This document shows positions 27,369-36,550 of a DNA stretch of 64,000 bases, piece after piece (position 1 is the first letter of the stretch; each line of letters begins with the position of its first letter). Position numbers and translations under genes: made by a program. The stretch is taken from positions 62,001 through 126,000 of the forward strand of contig NZ_JAKGSC010000003.1 of assembly GCF_022478115.1 (NCBI RefSeq), written 5' to 3'. Under the pieces are notes generated by a model, which was given only the letters and a program-made list of their open reading frames with translations, searched no databases and had not been told where the DNA came from. Origin of the DNA: Tenacibaculum aquimarinum. Its GTDB lineage: Bacteria; Bacteroidota; Bacteroidia; Flavobacteriales; Flavobacteriaceae.

Positions 27369-28008
27369 ACTCTATAATATTTGCACCCATTTTTAAAGCA
27401 TTTTCTCTCACTTCTTTTGGGTTATTGTGAACAACAGCATCTTCCCAACCATCGCTTAGGTCAGATTCATAATCGTAAAAAACAATTAATCTTCCTTCGT
27501 AAAATAAACCAAACCCTTGTGGTGGTTGTTTGTTGTGTTCGTGTATTTTTGGTAATCCGTTTGGAAAAGAAAAAGTCTGATTAAATATAGGATGATTGCT
27601 CGGTATTTCTTGTAATTCTAGTTTTGGAAAAATCTTTTTCAATTCTCTTCTAATGTATTTGTCTAATCCATAATTATCAGAAATATGAAGAAAGCCACCA
27701 GAAATAAGATAGCTTTTTAAGTTTTTAGATTCATCATCAGAAAAGAAAACATTACCGTGACCAGTTAAAAACAATATTGGGTAATTAAAAATATCTTCAC
27801 CTTCAGCTTCAACAGTTTGTATGTTTTTATCAATTAATGTTTTACAATTTGTATTTGTAAAAGCTATTAAATTTGGTAAAGCAGTTGGATTTGAATACCA
27901 ATCTCCTCCGCCATTATATTTTAAAACTGCAACTTCCTGTGCATTAATTATATAAGTTGATGCGAATAAAAGGAAAGTGAAAATAAAGCGTATGTTAAAG
28001 TTTAGCAT
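27352..28008 (-). CDS. DUF4159-domain exported protein
   Basis: A 218-residue protein with an N-terminal signal peptide ending near NAQ (about 23). The rest is the DUF4159 domain: VAVLKYNGGGDWYSNPTALPNL, LTGHGNVFFSDDE, and GGFLHISDNYGLD, a fold related to glutamine-amidotransferase-like or BatA-associated proteins in Bacteroidota. No catalytic Cys is obvious. It overlaps the BASS transporter gene and heads that operon. Function is unknown; periplasmic location is predicted. Confidence 0.85.
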   Translation of the reverse strand: MLNFNIRFIFTFLLFASTYIINAQEVAVLKYNGGGDWYSNPTALPNLIAFTNTNCKTLIDKNIQTVEAEGEDIFNYPILFLTGHGNVFFSDDESKNLKSYLISGGFLHISDNYGLDKYIRRELKKIFPKLELQEIPSNHPIFNQTFSFPNGLPKIHEHNKQPPQGFGLFYEGRLIVFYDYESDLSDGWEDAVVHNNPKEVRENALKMGANIIEYAFKH

Positions 28009-28092
28009 TAGTAATGTCTAGGTAAATATGTTTGTTAAATGGCTACTATGGACTTTTATATATGAAGCAATATAGTAATTTTAGGGCATAAA

Positions 28093-28120
28093 AAAACACC
28101 ATCATAGCAAATGGTGTTTT
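28093..28120 (-). terminator. Intrinsic terminator on the minus strand
   Basis: A 10-bp stem AAAACACCAT/ATGGTGTTTT with an 8-base loop. On the minus strand the stem is extended by a T-run (28096-28087). It ends the AraC-type transcript or the possible small RNA. An overlapping palindrome GTTTTGCGCAAAAC occupies 28116-28129. Confidence 0.8.
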
Positions 28121-28255
28121 GCGCAAAACTCTCCTTTTTCATATTTGAGATAATACTCAACGCATATTTTAGATATTATAATCGAAAATTTAAACCCCTT
28201 CAGTTTTTCTAATTATTTTATCTACTACAAATATATGTCGATTATTTAAAATGGA

Positions 28256-28290
28256 TGTCCGAAAACGTCCAATTTGGACGTTTTCGGACA
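28256..28290. promoter_or_regulatory. Long GC-rich palindrome, operator or terminator
   Basis: Perfect 15-base arms, TGTCCGAAAACGTCC and its complement, around AATTT. It stands out in an AT-rich region. It lies 20 bases upstream of a minus-strand -7 element, where a -33 box is missing, which fits an activator or repressor site. On the plus strand a T-run follows, so a terminator is the alternative. Confidence 0.55.
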
Positions 28291-28314
28291 AATTTTTATT
28301 AAAAATAACGTGTA

Positions 28315-29433
28315 TTATTTTTTTGCTCTAAATTCAGCTGGAGTTTTTCCTGTGTGTTTTTTAAAGACAGTATAAAATGTGGATCTAGATTTAAAACCAG
28401 ATTCTAAACCAACAGCAGTAATTGTATATTGATTGTAGTTACTATCTGTAAGAAGTTTTTTAGCTTGTTTTACACGTAATTCATTCATGTATTCAATAAA
28501 TGATTTTTGAGCACTAGAATTCATAATAGTAGAAAACTTACTTTTACTCATACCAAGTTCTTCGGCTAATATTTCTCGAGTAATTTTACTCTCAGTAAAC
28601 TTTTTATTAGATAAAATATAGTTGTGAATTATGGTGAATTCTTCTTCGTACTTTTCTTCAATTGTAATAGTGTCTTTTACTTCCGAAGTTCTTAAAACGG
28701 CTCTTAGACTTCTCCTTTCTTTTAATAAACTAAATTGTTTAGCTGATTGATAGCCTAACCAAAAAATTAATAGTGTTGTGTAAATTCTTAGAGGATAATA
28801 AGAGAAAATAAATCCAGTAAAATTCATTTTAACTTTAATAATTAAGGCAGTGCACCAAAGAAGATAACCAATGGACCCAATTATAAAAAATAAGTATATC
28901 CATCTTAAATTATCAAAAGATAGTATTTTAGGGAATAAGTTTTCTTTTTTATATAGAACATAAAAAGCATAGCTAAAAACCCCAATCGATATTATAAAGC
29001 TAAAAATTTCTTCTATTGAAGTGTATTTTTCATAGATGAAATTTAATTTTTCAACATTAGTCGTTCCAGAGTAAAGTAATACAAACGAAACTTGTAAAAG
29101 TATTGCAACGAAAAATAAAGGTAATATTAACCTTAAAATTTTTAATGACTTGTTTACTATTTCTAAATAATGTATTAAGAACATATAAAAGAATGGCGCA
29201 AACAAAAAGTGCCAAGGAATTTGTATGTAATCCAACATAAATTTATGTTGAAATAACTCTTTGGCTAAAACCCAAGATTGTAAATTATTAAGCGATATTG
29301 ATAAAATAGTAAGATTTAAGTATATCATACTTTTATTTCTACCAATTTTGGAGAAATATAAGCAGATACTATAGCTAATACCAAGTACTGCACTTACTAG
29401 TAAGAAGTGGTTGAATATGGTTGTTAATTGCAA
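28315..29433 (-). CDS. AraC-family regulator with N-terminal membrane domain
   Basis: A 372-residue protein. About seven membrane helices fill residues 1-235, then a linker, and an AraC-type double helix-turn-helix occupies the last 110 residues, with the signature ITAVGLESGFKSRSTFYTVF and the end KTPAEFRAKK. Such membrane-anchored AraC proteins are common in Flavobacteriia; their signals and targets are mostly unknown. The start appears to be TTG (MQLTTIFNHF), since the next ATG would remove the first helix. The palindrome 25 bases after the stop is a possible binding site but the link is inference. Confidence 0.9.
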   Translation of the reverse strand: MQLTTIFNHFLLVSAVLGISYSICLYFSKIGRNKSMIYLNLTILSISLNNLQSWVLAKELFQHKFMLDYIQIPWHFLFAPFFYMFLIHYLEIVNKSLKILRLILPLFFVAILLQVSFVLLYSGTTNVEKLNFIYEKYTSIEEIFSFIISIGVFSYAFYVLYKKENLFPKILSFDNLRWIYLFFIIGSIGYLLWCTALIIKVKMNFTGFIFSYYPLRIYTTLLIFWLGYQSAKQFSLLKERRSLRAVLRTSEVKDTITIEEKYEEEFTIIHNYILSNKKFTESKITREILAEELGMSKSKFSTIMNSSAQKSFIEYMNELRVKQAKKLLTDSNYNQYTITAVGLESGFKSRSTFYTVFKKHTGKTPAEFRAKK

Positions 29434-29473
29434 TTTTAAGTTTCTTTTTCAAAGGCCAATATACAATTTATTA

Positions 29474-30181
29474 TTATTGATTTACTAAAGAAATTGTTTG
29501 GACGGCAACTAATCCGGCGGTTTCCGTGCGTAATCTACTTTCTCCCAATGAAATAGGTTGGTGTTTTTTGTCTAGAGATCTTTTTATTTCTTCTGAAGAA
29601 AAATCTCCTTCAGGACCAATAAGAATTATAGTTTTTTCTGTAGGTTTTACAGTGTCTTTCAATAATTTTTTTTCACCTTCTTCGCAATGAGCAATACAAA
29701 TTTTTTCTTCAGAATTTTGATTGATAAAATCATTAAATTTTACAGGTTCATTTAGTTTGGGTAAAGTAAATTTTAACGATTGTTTCATAGCAGATTGTAC
29801 TATTTTTTCTAATCGTTCTAATTTAACAACTCTTCTTTCAGAATTTTGACAAATAATTGGTGTTATTTCGTCGATACCTATTTCTGTAGCTTTTTCTAAA
29901 AACCATTCAAGACGATCATTATTTTTTGTTGGCGCAATAGCAATGTGTAAATAGTAGTTCCATGGTTTTGGTTTAGCTTCAGTATTTACAATTGTAGCGA
30001 TGCATTTTTTGTCACTAGCAACGCTAATTTCAGCAGAAAATAAAAAACCTTTTCCGTTGGTAATATGTAAAATATCACGTTCTTTTTTTCTTAAAACTCT
30101 AACAATGTGCCTGCTTTCTTCTTTAGAAAAAGTTAATTGTTGAGTTGTCTCATTTATGTCTGAATTATAAAAAAGTTGCAT
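29474..30181 (-). CDS. rsmE: 16S rRNA (uracil-1498-N3)-methyltransferase
   Basis: A 235-residue SPOUT methyltransferase that methylates U1498 of 16S rRNA using S-adenosylmethionine. The N-terminal PUA-like domain includes HIVRVLRKKE. The catalytic domain has EKATEIGIDEITP, the SAM-binding knot IGPEGDFSSEE, and LGESRLRTETAGLVA. Family length matches. It stands between the GNAT gene (49 bases upstream) and the AraC-type gene on the same strand. Confidence 0.96.
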   Translation of the reverse strand: MQLFYNSDINETTQQLTFSKEESRHIVRVLRKKERDILHITNGKGFLFSAEISVASDKKCIATIVNTEAKPKPWNYYLHIAIAPTKNNDRLEWFLEKATEIGIDEITPIICQNSERRVVKLERLEKIVQSAMKQSLKFTLPKLNEPVKFNDFINQNSEEKICIAHCEEGEKKLLKDTVKPTEKTIILIGPEGDFSSEEIKRSLDKKHQPISLGESRLRTETAGLVAVQTISLVNQ

Positions 30182-30230
30182 TTTTTATTAAAGTTTCAAA
30201 GTTGAATTGTTTAAAAATTTCATTTTTTGC

Positions 30231-31358
30231 TTACAGCTTACTGATATTTAACCTATAAGTTCTACGTCTTTTGTGTGTTTCTGGCTTAAAATCTTTCCAC
30301 AACTTATGTATTGCTTCATTATCTTCTAATTCAGGAGTTCTAATACAGTTTTCAATTCCTAAAGGAGCAAATGTCTTTGTGTATTGATCAAATATAATTG
30401 CATGTACACCTTTGTTTTGATATTCAGGATGCACGCCAATTAAGTAAAATGTTACGTCTTTCGCTTTTTTTCTTGCTCTTAATAAGTGAAACAGCCCAAA
30501 AGGAAATAGTTTACCTTTTGCTTTTTGTAGCGCTTCGGAAAATGAGGGCATTACAATAGCAAAAGCGACTAGTTTATTATTTTTGTCTACTACAAATTTA
30601 ATATACTCGGGATTTATAAAGCTTATGTATTTCTTTTTAAAAAAAGCAATTTGAGAATCTGATATTGGGACAAAAGTTGATAATTTAGAGTAAGCAGCGC
30701 TAAAGACTTCAAACATTTCATCTACATAAGGCATAATGTCTTTTGTTTTAGTGAAATCTAATGCTGTTAATTGATATCTTTTTTTAATAATGTTGCTAAT
30801 TCGATTAAAATAAACACCATCAACATTATTAAATTTAAACTTGTTTTCTAAGTACTCTTTCTCTTTTGTAAAGCCAATTTTTTCTAAATGATCTTTATAA
30901 TATGGGTGATTATACCAAGTAATCATTGTGCCAATATGATTAAAACCTTCAGTTAAAACTCCAGTTTTATCCAAGTTGTTAAAACCAATTGGGCCTTCAA
31001 TAAATTCTAAGTTATTTTGATAACCAATTTCTTTTACTTTTTCTAATAAAATTTTTGATACTTCAATGTCATCAATAACATCAAACCAGCCGAAACGCAT
31101 TTTTTTAATGCCTTGTTTTTCAACTTCGTAGTTGTTTATAATTGCAACAATTCTACCAACTATTTTTTTGTTTTTTAGTGCAATAAAAAAGCGAGCATCT
31201 GCATTTTCAAAAACAGGATTTTTTGTTTTATCAAAATTTGCTATTTCGTCTTTTATTATTGGTGGAACCCAATATTTATTGTCTTTATATAATGAAAAAG
31301 GAAACGTAACAAATTGTTTCATTTCCTTTCTTGTTGCTATTTCTTTTAAGGTTATCAT
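30231..31358 (-). CDS. GNAT-fold acyltransferase-like protein
   Basis: A 375-residue protein of a conserved Bacteroidota family. The N-terminal half (FPFSLYKDNKYWVPP, then RFGWFDVIDD and EGPIGFNNLDKTGVL) and the C-terminal half with IGVHPEYQNKGVHAIIFDQ resemble two GNAT subdomains, the second holding the acetyl-CoA pyrophosphate loop QNKG. The acceptor is unknown. The stop codon lies in GCTTACAGCTTACT, two units of a heptamer close to that of the tandem array near plsC. Confidence 0.8.
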   Translation of the reverse strand: MITLKEIATRKEMKQFVTFPFSLYKDNKYWVPPIIKDEIANFDKTKNPVFENADARFFIALKNKKIVGRIVAIINNYEVEKQGIKKMRFGWFDVIDDIEVSKILLEKVKEIGYQNNLEFIEGPIGFNNLDKTGVLTEGFNHIGTMITWYNHPYYKDHLEKIGFTKEKEYLENKFKFNNVDGVYFNRISNIIKKRYQLTALDFTKTKDIMPYVDEMFEVFSAAYSKLSTFVPISDSQIAFFKKKYISFINPEYIKFVVDKNNKLVAFAIVMPSFSEALQKAKGKLFPFGLFHLLRARKKAKDVTFYLIGVHPEYQNKGVHAIIFDQYTKTFAPLGIENCIRTPELEDNEAIHKLWKDFKPETHKRRRTYRLNISKL

Positions 31359-31367
31359 TTAATAGTA

Positions 31368-32585
31368 TTAACCGTTTTTCTTTTTATTTTTTCTGGCTTC
31401 TTTTTTTGCTTTTTTCTCGTCTTTCTTAATTTGTTTTTCGAGTTCTTTAACCTCTCTTTCTAGTTTCTCTTCTTCGGTTTCTTCTTTTTTCTTTTTCTTT
31501 CCAAAGATGTTTGAGAAAAAACCACCTTTCTTCTCTTTTTTAGTTACTGCTTTTTTACGTTGTCTTGTAGGTCTATCTCTTGTTCCGTCTGTTTTGGAGC
31601 TTGTTGTTGTTTTGTTTTTCTTAGAAAATAAACCAAAACCATTAAACAAGCGGCCAAAAAAACCTTTTTTAGCGCCAAACTCAGTAGTGTTGTCTCTTTT
31701 AATTTCATTTCCAAATTCATCGACTTCAATAAAACTATCTTGATGTCTATCAATTCGGTAAGAAACACCTAAACTACCATAAAAACCTGTAACATTCTCT
31801 TGGAAAGTTCCTCTGGCGGAAGCGTTAAATTGTAAATTTTTACTGAATAAATAAGCTGCTCCTAAACCTAAATTACTTCTGCTTTCTACATCGTTATACA
31901 AGGCTTGGTGTTCAACAAAACCAGACCAATAATCGTCAAAATTGTAGGTTGCTGTTACTATATGAGAAAACTCAGGTAAATCACTTCCAATATAATCGTA
32001 ATAAAAATTAGTTACCAAATTAAATTTATGAGAAAACTGATTTTGTAATAAAACTCCAGCTCTAGGTGAAATTCCACCTCTGTTGTGATAATCAGTTAAA
32101 ATACTTCCAAAATTTACTCCACCATAAACCGCTACTGCAGGAATTACTCTTTTCCAATCAAAAGCCATACGCTTTTTCCAGCTTCTAATTTCTTTAGATT
32201 TATCTGCATACGTTGGTTGATAAACAAGATATTTAGCGCCCAATGTTAGCTGACTTAAACCTGTTTCATTATAAGAAGATTCAAAAACATTTTTAAAAGC
32301 AATTTTATCTTTTTCGAAAGTTGTATTTACATTTAGCTCTAGTTTGTCAAGAAAAAAACTAGTTCTAAAAAGTAAATTTACACCCATTGCTTCTGGGTTA
32401 CTAAACAAAGGAACTGGATCTGCTTTTCTGTAAAATAATGTAGATTCAAATTGATAAACGCCAGTACCAACGCTATACGGACTCTCAGAAAACCCTGGTC
32501 TGTTAGAGTTTATAACTTCTGTGTATTGTGCTTGAATTGTTAGCGAAAAACAAATAATTAATAATAACCAACCTTTTTTTATCAT
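31368..32585 (-). CDS. Putative outer-membrane transporter (PF13557-like) with charged tail
   Basis: A 405-residue exported protein. With the start at MIKKGWLLLIICFSLTIQAQ there is a normal signal peptide; an upstream ATG would add 11 residues but lies on the promoter -7 element. The opening INSNRPGFSESPYSVGTGVYQFE is typical of the transporter family related to the meta-pathway phenol degradation proteins, and alternating beta strands suggest an outer-membrane barrel to about residue 275. A tail of about 120 residues is extremely Lys/Glu rich (KKKKKEETEEEKLEREVK and onward) and may be a coiled coil. Role unknown. Confidence 0.7.
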   Translation of the reverse strand: MIKKGWLLLIICFSLTIQAQYTEVINSNRPGFSESPYSVGTGVYQFESTLFYRKADPVPLFSNPEAMGVNLLFRTSFFLDKLELNVNTTFEKDKIAFKNVFESSYNETGLSQLTLGAKYLVYQPTYADKSKEIRSWKKRMAFDWKRVIPAVAVYGGVNFGSILTDYHNRGGISPRAGVLLQNQFSHKFNLVTNFYYDYIGSDLPEFSHIVTATYNFDDYWSGFVEHQALYNDVESRSNLGLGAAYLFSKNLQFNASARGTFQENVTGFYGSLGVSYRIDRHQDSFIEVDEFGNEIKRDNTTEFGAKKGFFGRLFNGFGLFSKKNKTTTSSKTDGTRDRPTRQRKKAVTKKEKKGGFFSNIFGKKKKKEETEEEKLEREVKELEKQIKKDEKKAKKEARKNKKKNG

Positions 32586-32611
32586 AATGAGTTCAAAATT
32601 TTGAAGCTTTA

Positions 32612-32619
32612 CAAACATA
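32612..32619 (-). promoter_or_regulatory. Putative -7 element of the transporter-like gene
   Basis: TATGTTTG on the minus strand matches TAnnTTTG and lies 26 bases before the ATG at 32585. It overlaps the alternative upstream ATG at 32618 and so argues for the shorter protein. Confidence 0.55.
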
Positions 32620-32687
32620 CATTAAAAAAAAGCATTCTACAATGTAAGTTTTGTAACTTCTTAACGTTTAAATTGCGCTCAAATTGT

Positions 32688-32695
32688 TACTTTTG
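32688..32695 (+). promoter_or_regulatory. Putative -7 element of the DUF4834-YfhO-glycosyltransferase operon
   Basis: TACTTTTG matches TAnnTTTG and lies 26 bases before the TTG start of the DUF4834 gene. The -33 partner is unclear. Confidence 0.5.
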
Positions 32696-32721
32696 AAAGA
32701 ATTATTTTATAAGATTAAGAT

Positions 32722-32967
32722 TTGAAAACATTATTTATAATACTACTTATTTACATTGCATTTAAATATTTAGCAAGATTATTTACCCCATTTTTAATGA
32801 AGAAAATGGCAGAAAAAATGCAACAGAAAGCAGAACAACAATTTGGAGGTAATAAAAGTCAACCAATTGTAAAAGAAGGAGAAACAATAATTGATAAAAA
32901 TCCGCAGAAAAATCAACAAAGCAGTAATGATGTTGGAGAGTATGTTGATTTTGAAGAAGTTGATTAA
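32722..32967 (+). CDS. DUF4834-family small membrane protein
   Basis: An 81-residue protein: one N-terminal membrane helix (about 2-24), a basic amphipathic stretch MKKMAEKMQQKAEQQF, and an acidic Pro/Gln-rich tail ending VGEYVDFEEVD. I recognise the DUF4834 family, which is often encoded before YfhO in Flavobacteriia. The start is TTG, with a good -7 element 26 bases upstream and no ATG in reach. The YfhO gene starts 2 bases after the stop, so the pair is co-expressed. Confidence 0.85.
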   Translation: MKTLFIILLIYIAFKYLARLFTPFLMKKMAEKMQQKAEQQFGGNKSQPIVKEGETIIDKNPQKNQQSSNDVGEYVDFEEVD

Positions 32968-32969
32968 TT

Positions 32970-35360
32970 ATGGATTTTAAAAAACTAGTACCTTATTTTA
33001 TAGCTATTTCAGTTTTTGTTATTGCTTCTTTAGTTTATTTTAATCCGGTTTTAAGCGGAAAAAAAATAAAACAGAGCGACATTACTCAGTTCTCTGGAAT
33101 GGCAAAAGAAATTAAAGATTACAGATTAAAACACAATAATAAAGAACCTTATTGGACCGGAAGTGCTTTTAGTGGAATGCCAGCATACCAAGTAAGTACC
33201 TATTTTCCAAATGACTTTATACGATCTGTAGATAAATTATTACGTTTTTTACCAAGACCTGCAGATTATGTTTTTCTCTATTTCTTCGGTTTTTTTCTAC
33301 TGTTAACTGCTTTAAAAGTTGAATGGAAGTTGGCAATTCTTGGTGCATTATCCTTTGGGTTTTCAACCTATTTAATTATAATTTTTGGAGCTGGACACAA
33401 CGCTAAGGCGCATGCAATAGCTTATATACCAGCTGTAATTGCAGGTATTCTGTATGTTTTTCAAAAAAGATATCTACTCGGATTTGTAATTACAGGTTTA
33501 GCAATGGCGTTAGAAATTTACGCAAATCACCCACAAATGACTTATTATATGGGTTTTTGTTTATTAATTCTTGGAGTTGTAGAGTTTATTGAAGCAATAA
33601 AGAAAAAAACAATAAAAACTTTTGCAAAACAAGCAGCTTTAATTGTTGCGGCAATGCTTTTAGGAATTAGTGTAAATGCAACTCGTTTGCTTTCTATGAA
33701 GGAATACGCTGATTATAGTACGCGTGGAAAATCGGAATTAACAATAAATCCTGACGGAAGTAAAAAAGAAGCGTCCAAAGGTTTGGATAAAGCTTATATT
33801 ACTGAATATAGCTACGGAATTGCCGAAACATTTAATTTAATGATTCCTCGTTTTATGGGCGGAGGAACTATGGAAGAATTAGGTGAGAGCTCTGAATTTT
33901 ATCAAACATTAAAAGCAAAAGCAGGAACAAAAACAGCTAGAGATTATTCCGAACAAGTTTTTACGTATTGGGGAAATCAACCAATAGTAGAAGCGCCAGC
34001 ATATATTGGAGCTATAATTTTCTTCTTGTTTTTCCTCGGAATTTTTATAGTTCGTGGAAAATTAAAATACTGGTTAGTAGCAGCAACTATTTTTTCAATT
34101 CTGTTAAGTTGGGGAAAGAATTTTGCAGGAATCACTAACTTTTTTATAGATTATGTTCCGCTTTACAATAAGTTTAGAGCGGTTTCATCTATACAAGTAA
34201 TTGCAGAATTATGTGTTCCATTATTAGGGATTTTAGCACTTAAAAACTTCTTTTCTTCAAAAATATCTTCTGAAGAAAAAGAAAGTGCACTTAAAAAAGC
34301 ATTATATATTGGAGGTGGAATTGCATTGTTTTTTATGCTTTTTGGGTCTAGTTTATTTGCTTTTGAAGGTATAAGAGATTCACAATATGCAGAATTACCA
34401 GAATTGATTGATGCCTTGATTTCTGACAGAAAATCGATGTTGTTTAATGATAGTTTACGTTCGTTGATTTTAATAGTTCTATCGGCTGGGTTGTTGTGGT
34501 TTTTCTTGAAAAACAAGATAAAACAGTTGCCAGTAATTATAGCTTTAGGTACTTTAATTCTATTCGATTTAATTTCAGTTGATATAAATTATGTAAATAA
34601 AGATGATTTTACTTCAGCAAGAAAAGTTTTAAAACCATTTACAGCTTCTGAAGCAGATAAACAGATTTTAGAAGATAAAACACATTATAGAGTTGCTAAT
34701 TTTACAGTAAACCCATTAAACGACGGTAGAACATCATATTTCCATCAATCAATTGGCGGCTATCACGCTGCGAAAATGGGGAGATATCAAGAATTATTTG
34801 ATTATCAAATTGCTAAAAATAACATGGAAGTATTAAATATGTTAAATACTAAATACTTTATAGTTGGTGCAGATCAAGTGCAATTTAATCCAGATGTAAA
34901 TGGAAACGTGTGGTTTGTTGAGCGTTTAAAAACAGTTAACTCTGCTAATGAAGAAATGCAATCGCTGGATAGTTTACAAACTAAAAATGAAGCTGTAATT
35001 AAAGGGGATTTAGTTGAAAAATCAGTTTTTGAAAAAGATTCAACCGCAACAATTAGCTTAACAAAATACGATGTTAATGTCTTAACATATGAGTCAAAAA
35101 CAACAAAAGAACAGTTTGCTGTTTTCTCAGAAATCTATTATAAAAATGGTTGGAACGCTTATGTTGATGGAAAGTTAACACCACATTATCAAGTTAATTA
35201 TGTACTTCGTGGAATGGTTGTTCCTGCAGGAAATCATACAATAGAATTTAAATTTGAGCCTACTGTTATTAAAACAGGAAATACCATTTCTTTAATTTCG
35301 TATGCGTTGTTATTATTGGTTCCAATAGGTTGGTTTTTTTTTGAAAAAAGGAAGCAATAA
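32970..35360 (+). CDS. YfhO-family multi-spanning membrane protein
   Basis: A 796-residue integral membrane protein with about 11-13 helices, a large non-membrane region between about 520 and 770, and a last helix at the C terminus. Motifs are YWTGSAFSGMPAYQ near residue 60 and SFGFSTYLIIIFGAGHNAKAHA. YfhO proteins are GT-C-fold relatives; Bacillus YfhO glycosylates lipoteichoic acid. Here it heads a run of glycosyltransferase and flippase genes, which suggests transfer of a sugar from a lipid carrier to a surface polymer. The next gene's ATG overlaps its stop by one base. Confidence 0.9.
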   Translation: MDFKKLVPYFIAISVFVIASLVYFNPVLSGKKIKQSDITQFSGMAKEIKDYRLKHNNKEPYWTGSAFSGMPAYQVSTYFPNDFIRSVDKLLRFLPRPADYVFLYFFGFFLLLTALKVEWKLAILGALSFGFSTYLIIIFGAGHNAKAHAIAYIPAVIAGILYVFQKRYLLGFVITGLAMALEIYANHPQMTYYMGFCLLILGVVEFIEAIKKKTIKTFAKQAALIVAAMLLGISVNATRLLSMKEYADYSTRGKSELTINPDGSKKEASKGLDKAYITEYSYGIAETFNLMIPRFMGGGTMEELGESSEFYQTLKAKAGTKTARDYSEQVFTYWGNQPIVEAPAYIGAIIFFLFFLGIFIVRGKLKYWLVAATIFSILLSWGKNFAGITNFFIDYVPLYNKFRAVSSIQVIAELCVPLLGILALKNFFSSKISSEEKESALKKALYIGGGIALFFMLFGSSLFAFEGIRDSQYAELPELIDALISDRKSMLFNDSLRSLILIVLSAGLLWFFLKNKIKQLPVIIALGTLILFDLISVDINYVNKDDFTSARKVLKPFTASEADKQILEDKTHYRVANFTVNPLNDGRTSYFHQSIGGYHAAKMGRYQELFDYQIAKNNMEVLNMLNTKYFIVGADQVQFNPDVNGNVWFVERLKTVNSANEEMQSLDSLQTKNEAVIKGDLVEKSVFEKDSTATISLTKYDVNVLTYESKTTKEQFAVFSEIYYKNGWNAYVDGKLTPHYQVNYVLRGMVVPAGNHTIEFKFEPTVIKTGNTISLISYALLLLVPIGWFFFEKRKQ

Positions 35361-36550
35361 TGAGAATAGGAATGATATTAGATAGTAATTTTCCGCCAGA
35401 TCCAAGGGTAGAAAATGAAGCTATTGAGTTGATAAAACATGGTCATTCTGTATACCTTTTTTGTTTAACATACGGAAATGAAAAATCCGAAGAAATTATA
35501 AATGGAATACAAGTTAAAAGATATAATTCTAATAAATTGGAATATAAATTATCTGCTTTAGCTTACACAGTTTTTTTTTATCGATTTTTTATGCAACCTA
35601 AAATAGTTGATTTTATTCAGAGAAATAAGATTGAAGCCTTGCATATTCATGATATAAGGATTGCAAAATCTGTTTTTAAAGCGAATAAAAAATTCAATTT
35701 ACCTGTTGTTTTAGATTTGCATGATAATATGCCTGAAGTGATGAAATTATATCCTCATTTGCAGAAATTTCCTGGAAAATATATTATTTCACCCAAAAAA
35801 TGGAAGCAAAAAGAGGAGGAGTTTATTAATAAGGCAGACAAAGTTATTTCTGTTTCTCCGGAATTTATTGAGAGTTTAGAAAATAGAATTCCTTCGGCTT
35901 CGAGTAAATTCGTTTTAGTACCAAATACAATACGTAAATCGTTTTTTGAAGATGCTGTATTTGATAAAAGTATTCTTGATAAATACAAGGATCATTTTGT
36001 GGTTTTGTATGTTGGAGACACGCATTTACGTAGAGGATTGCAAACTGCAATTAGTGCAATTACATTATTAAAAGATAAAATTAAAAATATTAAATTGGTA
36101 ATTGTTGGTAAAAATACTACAGATCCAATTTTAAAAAAGCAAGTTGCAGATTTAAAAATAGAGGAGTTTGTAGATTTTGAAGGTTGGCAAAATGTTTCTT
36201 TATTTTCAAGTTATATAAAGGCAAGTACTATTTGTATTTCTCCTTTGCATAGAAATAAACAACACGATGTTGCGTATGCAAATAAAATTTTTCAATATAT
36301 GAGTTTTTCAAAGCCATTATTAGTGAGTGATGCAATTGCACAAAAGAAAATTGTAGAAGAAAATAATTGTGGTTTAGTTCATTTAGAAAAAGATGAAGTA
36401 GACTTTGCTGAGAAAATTCTAACTTTTTTTAAAGATGAAAGCTTAAGGATGCAATTAGGTAAAAACGGAGAAAAGTTTGTAAAAGAAGAATTTTCTTGGG
36501 AACAAACATCAAAGAAATTAATAGAATTATACGATAATATAACAGTTTGA
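35360..36550 (+). CDS. GT4-type glycosyltransferase
   Basis: A 396-residue GT-B glycosyltransferase. The N-terminal acceptor domain opens MRIGMILDSNFPPDPRVENE; the donor domain has FVVLYVGDTHLRRGL and the EX7E-like region around KIVEENNCGLVHLEKDEVDFAEK. No signal peptide; it is expected on the inner face of the membrane. It overlaps the YfhO gene by one base and the next glycosyltransferase by four, indicating translational coupling. Sugar specificity cannot be read. Confidence 0.9.
   Translation: MRIGMILDSNFPPDPRVENEAIELIKHGHSVYLFCLTYGNEKSEEIINGIQVKRYNSNKLEYKLSALAYTVFFYRFFMQPKIVDFIQRNKIEALHIHDIRIAKSVFKANKKFNLPVVLDLHDNMPEVMKLYPHLQKFPGKYIISPKKWKQKEEEFINKADKVISVSPEFIESLENRIPSASSKFVLVPNTIRKSFFEDAVFDKSILDKYKDHFVVLYVGDTHLRRGLQTAISAITLLKDKIKNIKLVIVGKNTTDPILKKQVADLKIEEFVDFEGWQNVSLFSSYIKASTICISPLHRNKQHDVAYANKIFQYMSFSKPLLVSDAIAQKKIVEENNCGLVHLEKDEVDFAEKILTFFKDESLRMQLGKNGEKFVKEEFSWEQTSKKLIELYDNITV

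Larger units (their letters stand above)
28009..28314. other. 306-bp intergenic region with two hairpins and possible small RNA
   Basis: It lies between the AraC-type gene end and the DUF4159 gene start, both on the minus strand. It holds a strong palindrome (28256-28290), an exact minus-strand TATATTTG (28235-28228) and a minus-strand terminator (28120-28087). Together these could define a transcript of about 130 bases with no convincing ORF. A plus-strand TATGTTTG (28027-28034) is also present. Confidence 0.45.

Noticed and set aside
28063..28149. 28-codon minus-strand ORF (MKKESFAQN...) in the 306-bp intergenic region
   Set aside because: It runs through the terminator hairpin and has no visible conservation; treated as non-coding.
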